The position numbers were made by a program, and so were the translations under genes. From positions 1-13,607 of the forward strand of contig CANQBU010000020.1 in NCBI GenBank assembly GCA_947589615.1: a stretch of DNA of 13,607 nt, read 5' to 3'. The notes below the pieces were generated by a model, which saw nothing but the letters and a program-made list of their open reading frames with translations, was not told where the DNA came from and searched no databases. The DNA is from an uncultured Clostridia bacterium (GTDB lineage: Bacteria; Bacillota; Clostridia; Christensenellales; UBA1242). Shown here piece by piece: positions 7,284 to 13,580 of this stretch. Position 1 is the stretch's first letter. Each line of letters begins with the position of its first letter.

Positions 7284-8840
7284 ATGGAAAGATTAACAGT
7301 TCAACAACAAAATAATGCAGTATTAAGTTTTATTAATTGGCTTAAACATCCAAATGAATTAGGAAAAGAGCCTTATTCTATTGAAATAGAAAATTTATTT
7401 GCCTTAGACAATAAAACATATGTTATTTTAAAGTTTCAGGCGGAAGAGAATTCCCCATGGCTTTTTGGTGTGGTTGGTGGATATGAAGTAGGACAAGTTC
7501 AGCATGGAGGTCTTGTTTGGAGTGAATTTGAAGTGTTTGATGAAAACGCCCAACAAAAATGTATAACTTATATAAAAAATTACAATGATAGAATGCGAGA
7601 ATATGAAGAAAACAATATTTTTGTAAAATTAAATAACCTCTCTGAACAAAAGAAATGGGAAGAAATAGTAGCCTTAGTTGACGAAAATATCGACAAATAT
7701 AGATATCCGAGAGAGGAGGACGGCAAAAAATGTTTGCAATATCCTACAAAACTTGAATTTGTTCGATATTCAATCCAACACCAAGGAGAAAATTTTAAAA
7801 GTGTGCCACATGATGAATTTTCTCTGCTAGACAGAAAACTTTTTGCACTTGTGGAGCTTAAAAGATATGATGAAGCAAGAATTCTTGTAAATGAATTATT
7901 GGAAATAGCTCCAGATTGCATAAATATTCTCTTTGAGCAAATTGAAATTGAGAAATTTCAGGGGAATTTGGACAAAGCAGAGGAATACATTAACGCAATT
8001 TATTCAAAAATTTGGAATTATTTGGCGTATGCAAGATATTTAAGACTTGTTTCATGGATTTGTATAGAACGCGAAGATTGGCAAATGGCAATCAATGTTT
8101 TAAACTTATCGCTTTTCTATAATGATTCAGATTATGCTTATAATTATGTGAATAACGAATTAGGTTATATAAAACAAAAAAATAATTTAGATCAAATTCC
8201 GCCACGCCCAACTTTTAAAGAAATGATAGATTATCTCAATTATAAAGATTTCCCTTATGCACCGACAGAAGAGAATCAAGATATGGCGATGAGTTTGTAT
8301 GATTTTGTGCTTGTCACAAATGATGAGCAACAAAAGCAATTTGCCAGAGATAATTGTTACTTTATGAATTTTGGTTCTAGGGGAGCAGTTAGAATGGTCG
8401 AAGTAAGTGCTTTAACTCCAAATAAATTTATTTATAATGTATTCTATAATTTTGGTTATCAAGTTGACAAGAAAAATAGAGTTGAATTCAATCGCGAAGC
8501 AAGAAATTCCATGCCGGCTAAATACTTAAGCGAAGAAAATGGGGAAGCATTAATAGATGTTGTTAAAAAGAATGAAAGCATGGAAGAATTTGTTGAAAAC
8601 TACAGAAAAGGTCTTGAAGGGGAGATTATTGAAGATAGTTATTTGGTATGTGCCAATAGTAGAAAAGCTTTTAAGTTTTTAGTTAATAAAGATGGATTTT
8701 TGGAATTAACTTATTTGTTTGAAATTAATCCGAATGATGTATTTAAGATCACAGCCTCAGTCAATGGAAATCATAGTCCTTTGGAAGGGGATATTGTTGG
8801 AATTGTAAGCACTTTTGAAGATTTAAGAGTTAAAAAATAA
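7284..8840 (+). CDS. TPR-like protein of unknown function, co-transcribed with lon
   Basis: A 518-residue protein I do not recognise. Residues ~1-105 form a distinct domain with the conserved-looking core PWLFGVVGGYEVGQ, then GGLVWSEFEVFD and a helix. Residues ~180-300 read as helical TPR-like repeats (LVELKRYDEARILVNELLEI, FQGNLDKAEEYINAIY, EREDWQMAINVLNLSL). Residues ~330-518 look alpha/beta and end in a strand-rich part with GDIVGIVSTF. There is no signal peptide or membrane segment, so it is probably cytoplasmic. GGAG at 7275-7278, 5 nt before ATG, directly abuts the lon stop, so the two genes are surely one transcript. TPR domains bind proteins, so an adaptor or substrate-handling role with Lon is possible, but this is inference from position only. 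No hairpin terminator follows. Confidence 0.75.
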   Translation: MERLTVQQQNNAVLSFINWLKHPNELGKEPYSIEIENLFALDNKTYVILKFQAEENSPWLFGVVGGYEVGQVQHGGLVWSEFEVFDENAQQKCITYIKNYNDRMREYEENNIFVKLNNLSEQKKWEEIVALVDENIDKYRYPREEDGKKCLQYPTKLEFVRYSIQHQGENFKSVPHDEFSLLDRKLFALVELKRYDEARILVNELLEIAPDCINILFEQIEIEKFQGNLDKAEEYINAIYSKIWNYLAYARYLRLVSWICIEREDWQMAINVLNLSLFYNDSDYAYNYVNNELGYIKQKNNLDQIPPRPTFKEMIDYLNYKDFPYAPTEENQDMAMSLYDFVLVTNDEQQKQFARDNCYFMNFGSRGAVRMVEVSALTPNKFIYNVFYNFGYQVDKKNRVEFNREARNSMPAKYLSEENGEALIDVVKKNESMEEFVENYRKGLEGEIIEDSYLVCANSRKAFKFLVNKDGFLELTYLFEINPNDVFKITASVNGNHSPLEGDIVGIVSTFEDLRVKK

Positions 8841-8856
8841 AAACACTAAAAATTAT

Positions 8857-8885
8857 TTGCATATTTAATATGATAATGATATAAT
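8857..8885 (+). promoter_or_regulatory. Promoter for the mscS operon
   Basis: A -10 TATAAT (8880-8885) has an extended TG at 8877-8878. The -35 TTGCAT (8857-8862) is weak but correctly spaced at 17 bp. It shares TGATATAAT with the polymerase and cmk promoters. The predicted start near 8892 leaves an ~18-nt leader with the ribosome site AAGGAG. As no terminator separates it from the TPR gene, readthrough from the lon operon is possible. Confidence 0.6.
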
Positions 8886-8909
8886 TAATGTGATAAAAAA
8901 GGAGAAATT

Positions 8910-9986
8910 ATGGATTGGAAAGGAATTTGGAATGAGATCGTAAATTACTTTAAAACGAACAAATGGAATATTTTATTATTTTTTGCAGTTCTTTTTATTG
9001 GAATTGTCGTTATCAAGTTATTTATAAATGTCCTACGAAGAATATTAAATAAGACAAGAATGGAAAAAATTGCGGTTGGATTTGTTGTAACTGTGATTAA
9101 AGTTCTGCTATACTTATGTTTAGTTTTAGCATTATTAAGCATAATTGGCGTGGAAATAACAGGAATATTAACAGCGTTCAGTGCATTGTTATTGACTGTT
9201 GGCTTAGCATTGCAAAACAATATTGCAAACCTTGCAAATGGAATTATAATTGTTTCAAGTAAAATGTTTAAAAAGGGAGATTACATTCAAGTAGATGGAA
9301 AGGAAGGTTCAATTTCATCAATTAACTTCCTCTTTACAACACTTATCACACCTGACAATAAAAGAATTACAATACCTAATTCTTCAATTGTAAATGGTGC
9401 TGTTGTTGATTACGACAGTCATGTGACAAGAAGAGTTGACTTTAAATTTACCGTTGCTTATGAAAGCGATGTGGAGCTTGTAAAGAAAATCGTAAAAGAT
9501 TGTATGATTTCTAACGGAAAAGTTCTTTTAAACCCAGAACCTTTCTGCAGATTGAGTGGAATGGGGGACAGTAGCCTTGAAGTAACAGGAAGATGCTGGT
9601 GCGACAGAGAAGATTATTGGGACGTTTACTTTGATACAATGGAAAGAGTCTTCAATGAATTAAAGAGAAATAAAGTTTCTATTCCATTTAATCAAATTGA
9701 AGTTAGAGAAAGAACAGACGAACCACCTGTTTATGTTGTCGGAGATGGTCTTCCTGAAAGAGTTGAAAAGGTAAGAGATAATCATCATACCATAAACTTA
9801 GAGAACGCAAGCTTATCTGAAATTTTTGCTGTTAGACACGGAGAAAAGAATAAGAAAGTAAAAAAAGGTAAACAAAAAAAGAACCAAGAAATAAAGGCTG
9901 TTGAGGAGAAAACTGAGAATATAGAACCAATCGAGACCACTCCTACAACCGATAAAACTGGTGATGGTGACAAAGGTCAAAAATAA
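8910..9986 (+). CDS. MscS-type small-conductance mechanosensitive ion channel
   Basis: Membrane channel that opens under high membrane tension and releases solutes during osmotic downshock; 358 residues. Helices: TM1 ~19-41 (ILLFFAVLFIGIVVIKLFI), TM2 ~56-79, and the pore helix TM3 ~82-117, with the family hallmark VGLALQNNIANLANGI (97-112). The cytoplasmic beta domain follows (FKKGDYIQVDGKEGSI, ITIPNSSIVNGAVVDY), then the alpha/beta vestibule to ~275. Residues ~285-358 are an extra Lys/Glu-rich, low-complexity tail absent from minimal MscS and probably disordered in the cytoplasm. GGAG lies 5 nt before ATG 8910. The TAA stop overlaps the next ATG by one base (TAATG), so translation of the two is probably coupled. 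Confidence 0.92.
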   Translation: MDWKGIWNEIVNYFKTNKWNILLFFAVLFIGIVVIKLFINVLRRILNKTRMEKIAVGFVVTVIKVLLYLCLVLALLSIIGVEITGILTAFSALLLTVGLALQNNIANLANGIIIVSSKMFKKGDYIQVDGKEGSISSINFLFTTLITPDNKRITIPNSSIVNGAVVDYDSHVTRRVDFKFTVAYESDVELVKKIVKDCMISNGKVLLNPEPFCRLSGMGDSSLEVTGRCWCDREDYWDVYFDTMERVFNELKRNKVSIPFNQIEVRERTDEPPVYVVGDGLPERVEKVRDNHHTINLENASLSEIFAVRHGEKNKKVKKGKQKKNQEIKAVEEKTENIEPIETTPTTDKTGDGDKGQK

Positions 9987-10543
9987 TGTTTCATATTTTA
10001 AGTTTATTAAAACATAAAAATAATAAAAAACAACAGATTTTTCAAAAAGATGAAGACGGAAGGGCTTTGATTGATATCTCAATAGAAGATAAAAGCGAAG
10101 TCCTTTCTCCTTATCATGTAGATAAGATGCAAGTAATAAATGGAGATTTTGCCGAGATGCTAGATAATGTGATTAAAGCGATACCGCCAAAGCAAGCAAT
10201 TCACCTAAAACTTCATTGTAAAAATCTTACTAACAAAGAAAAAGAGACCTTTGCACTTGCAATAAAGCGTTATTATGAAAACAAATTGATAAATACACAA
10301 CTCCTGTTTAAAAGATACATGATAACAGTAATTTTAAGTATTGCTTTATCGATATTTTTCTTTGTGGCATTATGGCTTACTGAATTTTTTAACTTCCATT
10401 GGCTTGTTTTTGAAATAATAGATATCTGTGCCTGGGTATTTTTATGGGAGGCGATAGATGTCTTGGCATATGAATGTGTAAGCGTTAGACTTGAAAAAAG
10501 AAGAATAAATAACATGTGTAAGTGTAAAATTTCATATAAATAA
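9986..10543 (+). CDS. Two-helix membrane protein of unknown function, coupled to MscS
   Basis: A 185-residue protein I do not recognise. The first ~110 residues are charged and probably cytoplasmic (VINGDFAEMLDNVIKAIPPK, LTNKEKETFALAIKRYY). Two hydrophobic helices follow at ~111-133 (YMITVILSIALSIFFFVALW) and ~138-162 (EIIDICAWVFLWEAIDVL, with acidic residues inside the helix). The C-terminus is basic with a CKC motif (178-180), and both termini are predicted inside. Its ATG shares its A with the MscS stop codon, and AAAGG (9972-9976) lies 9 nt upstream within the channel gene. The coupling suggests a function tied to the channel or membrane stress, but the sequence does not show what it is. 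Confidence 0.7.
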   Translation: MFHILSLLKHKNNKKQQIFQKDEDGRALIDISIEDKSEVLSPYHVDKMQVINGDFAEMLDNVIKAIPPKQAIHLKLHCKNLTNKEKETFALAIKRYYENKLINTQLLFKRYMITVILSIALSIFFFVALWLTEFFNFHWLVFEIIDICAWVFLWEAIDVLAYECVSVRLEKRRINNMCKCKISYK

Positions 10544-10597
10544 AAGGGCATTAATTAGTAATCCACAAAGATTGCTAAAATCAAATGTCCTTTTTTA
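10542..10597. terminator. Long bidirectional hairpin terminator between convergent genes
   Basis: The outer stem AAAAGGGCATT (10542-10552) pairs with AATGTCCTTTT (10584-10594), 11 pairs including one G-U. The inner stem TTAGTAATC (10555-10563) pairs with GATTGCTAA (10570-10578), also with one wobble, around loop CACAAA. Six T follow on the plus strand, and TTTTATTTA follows on the minus strand. The glycosylase stop (10581-10583) is inside the structure and the membrane-protein stop abuts it. Confidence 0.8.
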
Positions 10598-11075
10598 ATT
10601 CGTTTTTCCAAACTTCTTCATTAAACCTCACATTTGCTGGGCTCGTTGATGGCATTTTTATAATAGGTATATTTATTGAGAAGTTTTTAGTTAAAATTTT
10701 ATATGCAAGGCTGCCGTTACAGAGAATTTTTTTAATGTTTGAATATTTATGTAATAATCCTTCGATATCGCTGAGAATCAACTTGGATTTTTCAAGTTCG
10801 CTATCGCTTGAACCTTTTAAATCGCTTTGCGAGGCAACGTCCCACAGGGCAATTTTGTTTAACTTGCATAGATTGATTTTATCTTGTATATCTTCAACAA
10901 TGGGGCTTTCAAATATGTTTGACAGTGCTGGCCAAAATCGATTTTGCTTATTTGCGTAATAAAAATTATTTTCCCTTGATTTTACAGATGGAAATGAGCC
11001 GAGAATAAGAATTTCACTATCTTCAAACACGATTGGAGAAAATCCTATATGATTGCTTGAGTTGTTGTCTTGCAT
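10581..11075 (-). CDS. Hypoxanthine/uracil-family DNA glycosylase (HDG-like, UDG superfamily)
   Basis: A 164-residue base-excision repair enzyme of the uracil-DNA glycosylase superfamily, closest by motif to the hypoxanthine-DNA glycosylase (family 6) group that removes deaminated adenine. Visible motifs: IGFSPIVFEDSEILILGSFPS (10-30, motif I), NNFYYANKQNRFWPAL (36-51), ALWDVASQSD (76-85), KKILCNGSLAYK (115-126) and the C-terminal MPSTSPANVRF (141-151), the DNA-intercalating loop region. Length is normal for the family. GAGGTG (11085-11080) lies 4 nt before the ATG. It is transcribed alone, divergently from cmk. Specificity for hypoxanthine versus uracil cannot be settled from sequence. Confidence 0.85.
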   Translation of the reverse strand: MQDNNSSNHIGFSPIVFEDSEILILGSFPSVKSRENNFYYANKQNRFWPALSNIFESPIVEDIQDKINLCKLNKIALWDVASQSDLKGSSDSELEKSKLILSDIEGLLHKYSNIKKILCNGSLAYKILTKNFSINIPIIKMPSTSPANVRFNEEVWKNELKKDI

Positions 11076-11091
11076 TTTTCACCTCATAATA

Positions 11092-11121
11092 ATGATATTA
11101 TATTAAAAATATTTTTGTCAA
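11092..11121 (-). promoter_or_regulatory. Probable promoter for the DNA glycosylase gene
   Basis: On the minus strand, a perfect -35 TTGACA (11121-11116) is followed after 18 bp by TATCAT (11097-11092), a modest -10. A better TATAAT (11102-11097) lies only 13 bp from the -35, which is too close. The start would fall near the ribosome site GAGGTG. Confidence 0.45.
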
Positions 11122-11126
11122 ATATT

Positions 11127-11154
11127 TTGCTGTTTTTTATAAATTTGATATAAT
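11127..11154 (+). promoter_or_regulatory. Probable promoter for cmk
   Basis: An extended -10 TGATATAAT (11146-11154) is strong. The -35 TTGCTG (11127-11132) is weak, at 16-bp spacing. The predicted start near 11161 is the first base of the ribosome site GGAGGTG, giving an ~10-nt leader. It shares the 95-bp divergent region with the glycosylase promoter. Confidence 0.6.
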
Positions 11155-11170
11155 AAGAAAGGAGGTGAAA

Positions 11171-11836
11171 ATGAATATTGCAATAGATGGTTATGCTGGA
11201 AGCGGAAAGAGCTCAATTGCTCATGCATTGGCAGCAAAATTAGGAATAAAAGTCTTGGATACCGGGGCGATTTATAGAGGACTTGCTTGTGCTTACCGAG
11301 ATAAATTTGGCATAAAAATTGAAGAGGATAAAGTTCAAAAATTACTTGAAGTCTTAAAAGTTGAGGTTGTATTTGAAAATGAAATTCAAAAGGTTGTGAT
11401 AAACGAAAAAGATTACACTCCTTTTTTAAGGGAAGAGGAAATATCTAATATGGCATCGGTTATTTCTGCCTATAAACAATTGAGAGAAAGTATTTTGCAT
11501 ATTCAAAGACAATTTGCTCGTAATAATGATTGTATACTTGAGGGGAGGGATATCGGAACAATCGTTTTGCCAAATGCTGATGTGAAATTTTTTATTACTG
11601 CAAGCGTTGAGATAAGAGCAGAAAGAAGATTTTTGCAAATGAAGGGACAAAGCGATAGACCTTCGATTGATGAAATCTTAAAAGATATAAAAACAAGAGA
11701 TTATAGTGATGAACACCGCTTAGTGGCGCCATTAAAAATTGCTGATGACGCTATAGTGATTGATACGAGTAACACCACAATTGAGCAAGCTGTTAATCAG
11801 ATGACAGAGATTATAAAGAAAAGGGCTGGCAAATAA
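11171..11836 (+). CDS. cmk: Cytidylate (CMP/dCMP) kinase
   Basis: Phosphorylates CMP and dCMP with ATP to the diphosphates in the cytoplasm, feeding RNA, DNA and CTP-dependent lipid synthesis. 221 residues, normal length. P-loop DGYAGSGKSS (6-15), then the family signature VLDTGAIYRGLA (28-39), which contacts the nucleotide; EGRDIGTIVLP (124-134); and the Arg-rich lid and CMP-binding segment TRDYSDEHRLVAPLKIADDA (175-194). ATG 11171 is chosen because GGAGGTG (11161-11167) precedes it; a GTG at 11165 lies inside that site. In many Firmicutes cmk is followed by plsC, ispH or rpsA-like genes; here it stands alone. Confidence 0.95.
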   Translation: MNIAIDGYAGSGKSSIAHALAAKLGIKVLDTGAIYRGLACAYRDKFGIKIEEDKVQKLLEVLKVEVVFENEIQKVVINEKDYTPFLREEEISNMASVISAYKQLRESILHIQRQFARNNDCILEGRDIGTIVLPNADVKFFITASVEIRAERRFLQMKGQSDRPSIDEILKDIKTRDYSDEHRLVAPLKIADDAIVIDTSNTTIEQAVNQMTEIIKKRAGK

Positions 11837-11946
11837 TATAAAGTTAAAAAATTTCATTCAATTTAAGTAAAAAACGATAAAAATTAAGAAAAATTGTTAA
11901 ATTTGTTCAAAAAAGAAGCCAAAAATTAATATTAATATAATTTAAT

Positions 11947-12011
11947 AAAAAAAACACAAGCATGTAATTGAGCAAACTCTTTTGTTGATCATTTCTTGCT
12001 TGTGTTTTTTT
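11947..12011. terminator. Bidirectional hairpin terminator between cmk and the PIN gene
   Basis: Stem AAAACACAAGCA (11951-11962) pairs perfectly with TGCTTGTGTTTT (11997-12008) around a 34-nt loop. It is flanked by eight A (11947-11954) and seven T (12005-12011), so it can terminate cmk (+) and the PIN operon (-). The preceding stretch 11837-11946 is very AT-rich, and I see no gene or structured RNA in it. Confidence 0.75.
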
Positions 12012-12014
12012 GAC

Positions 12015-13076
12015 TTATTCTGCAATAGATTCATTGCATTCCTGAATTTGTTTTTTGTGATCATTTATTTCAATTTGATAATATGGTTTTCTTGAAGGCC
12101 TTGCTATTTTCCCAGAAAGCACTTCGGCAGGTGAGTATGGTAAAGCATCTGTAGTATAAGGTGCATATTTTTTTTCGACGTAAGCTATATGTCTTCTTAT
12201 ATAATCATTATATTGTTTAATAGATTTGTCGTAAATGAAATCTTTTTTATTAAGGGTTACTAAAATTTTCCCCGTTATACTCGCTTCTGCCGCCATCGTT
12301 GAATCACCATAAAATCCTAAAGAATTTATATCAGGAGCCATTTCCTTTGTATCAGGGGCTTCCATTTTCTCTTCTTCTCTTTTTGTTCTAAATTCTAATG
12401 CAATTTCATCTATTTTATCACGTATTTCTTTATCAAATGTAGCTGGGAAAGAGCAACGATCAAAAAGGGCATCAATTTTGCTTTGTTCAAATTTTACAAA
12501 TCCTTTAGTCGATTCGGAGTCATTATCAGCTTCATGGTTTAATATCTCGGCATAAGCGGTCGTTGAAACAGAGAGATCATATTCTCCGTTTAATGCACCT
12601 TTGTAAATAAGCCCCATTTGGTAATTATCAGCAAGCAATTTATAATCTTCTCTTGCTTGGAGATAATAATTATAAGATTTTGAAGCTTGTTCACGCATTT
12701 CTTGAAATAATTGTGCTTTCTTTAAGAATAGGTTTTTTCGATCTTCGGAAATTTCTCTTATAAATTCATTGCCATTTTGGTCATAGAAAATGCCTTGTGA
12801 ATTTTTAATATAAGTTTCAATTTTAACTTTGGCAAGAGCATCTATAGATGTGGCATAATCTTTATAAAAATCAAGTTTTTTTTCAAAACTTAAATTTGGA
12901 TATTTTTTTAAAAAGTCAGGGCTCATGTTTGCCAAAATATTTTTCTCCAGCTCTTTTAATTTGTCTTCATCTTCTTTAAGGGTACAATTGAGTGCTTGCA
13001 TTCCGCCTTTATCATATGCTTCGTTATATTTTATCATTGCGAAGAAAGCACAAGTATCTAAACTTATTTCCAACAT
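12015..13076 (-). CDS. Large PIN-domain protein, putative ribonuclease
   Basis: A 353-residue protein with the acidic residues of a PIN nuclease in order: D7 in ISLDTCAFFAM, E177 in STTAYAEILNHE, D258 in FYGDSTMAAEASITG and D279 in ILVTLNKKDF. The final block, D...AAEA..TG.ILVTLNKKDF, is the typical C-terminal half of a PIN fold. VapC toxins are ~130-150 residues. Here ~165 residues separate D7 from E177, mostly charged helix (CTLKEDEDKLKELEKNI, KKAQLFQEMREQASKSYNYY), and ~70 residues follow the PIN core (YSPAEVLSGKIARPSRKPYY). AAGGAG lies 6 nt before the ATG, overlapping the end of the upstream gene. PIN proteins usually cut RNA with divalent metal. Whether this one is a toxin, an RNA-processing enzyme or a phage-defence effector is not shown. 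Confidence 0.72.
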   Translation of the reverse strand: MLEISLDTCAFFAMIKYNEAYDKGGMQALNCTLKEDEDKLKELEKNILANMSPDFLKKYPNLSFEKKLDFYKDYATSIDALAKVKIETYIKNSQGIFYDQNGNEFIREISEDRKNLFLKKAQLFQEMREQASKSYNYYLQAREDYKLLADNYQMGLIYKGALNGEYDLSVSTTAYAEILNHEADNDSESTKGFVKFEQSKIDALFDRCSFPATFDKEIRDKIDEIALEFRTKREEEKMEAPDTKEMAPDINSLGFYGDSTMAAEASITGKILVTLNKKDFIYDKSIKQYNDYIRRHIAYVEKKYAPYTTDALPYSPAEVLSGKIARPSRKPYYQIEINDHKKQIQECNESIAE

Positions 13077-13079
13077 AAT

Positions 13080-13397
13080 TTACTCCTTTTTGTCTTTTGG
13101 TTTTAATTTTGCGATTTTTACTTTATTCAACCTTGCAAGTTCTTCGACTATTTCATATTTTTTTCTCGAATAATCTTGTCTTTCCTCTGGCGATAGCGTG
13201 TCGACATAATCACTTTCTTTTTTGCGTTCATTGTATATTTGTTTTTCAAGTGCAAGGATTCTTTTGTCTTCTTCACTAAGTTCAAAAGGTTTTACTGGAG
13301 TAAAGGATTTAACTTCTTCAATTAATTTTTTGTCTTCTTCTTCCATTTGTTTTATATATTCATCTAAATCGAATTGTTCATCTTTATTTTCTTTCAT
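13080..13397 (-). CDS. Small highly charged protein upstream of the PIN gene (possible partner/antitoxin)
   Basis: A 105-residue protein I do not recognise. It is dominated by Glu, Asp, Lys and Arg and reads as long helices (DLDEYIKQMEEEDKKLIEEV, SEEDKRILALEKQIYNER, YSRKKYEIVEELARLNKV) with a central FTPVKPFEL segment and a basic C-terminus. There is no signal peptide, membrane helix, or clear ribbon-helix-helix, AbrB or HTH motif. ATG 13397 is preferred, with GGGG at 5-nt spacing; a GTG at 13403 overlaps that site. It ends 3 nt before the PIN start and carries the PIN ribosome site across its stop codon, so the pair should be made together. By position it could neutralise or guide the PIN protein, but this is inference only. 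Confidence 0.65.
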   Translation of the reverse strand: MKENKDEQFDLDEYIKQMEEEDKKLIEEVKSFTPVKPFELSEEDKRILALEKQIYNERKKESDYVDTLSPEERQDYSRKKYEIVEELARLNKVKIAKLKPKDKKE

Positions 13398-13416
13398 AAA
13401 CACCCCACTTTTTATT

Positions 13417-13445
13417 ATTATACAATATTATTATACTTTTGTCAA
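13417..13445 (-). promoter_or_regulatory. SigmaA-type promoter for the PIN operon
   Basis: On the minus strand, consensus -35 TTGACA (13445-13440) and consensus -10 TATAAT (13422-13417) are 17 bp apart, the strongest match in the window. The predicted start near 13410 gives a leader of about 13 nt. I see no obvious palindromic operator overlapping it. Confidence 0.75.
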
Positions 13446-13550
13446 TATAAGAGTAATTATTAAATTTTTAAAGTATGATTTTTTAGATTACAACGGGTCT
13501 TGGAGTATCGTAGAGGAGATAAAAAAATATAAAAAAGTTTAAAAAAGTAG

Positions 13551-13580
13551 TTGACAAAAGAGTGAGGAGTGTGTTAATAT
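13551..13580 (+). promoter_or_regulatory. Promoter with A-rich upstream region, reading out of the window
   Basis: TTGACA (13551-13556) is followed after 18 bp by TAATAT (13575-13580) with an extended -10 TG at 13572-13573. A-tracts at 13521-13547 sit where an UP element would be. Downstream, CTAACT/AGTTAG could form a small hairpin just before the window ends, and no ribosome site or start codon is visible. This layout suits an rRNA or tRNA operon, but the product is outside the window. The rest of 13446-13550 holds nothing I can identify. Confidence 0.45.

Noticed and set aside
10585..10959. Plus-strand open frame of 124 codons
   Set aside because: It is antisense to the glycosylase gene, has no ribosome site and no recognisable domain; the minus frame has clear family motifs.
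11165..11170. GTG start for cmk
   Set aside because: It lies inside the GGAGGTG ribosome site that serves ATG 11171.
13222..13542. Plus-strand open frame of 106 codons across the PIN-operon promoter
   Set aside because: It is antisense to the small charged protein gene, has a composition typical of a shadow frame, and lacks a ribosome site.
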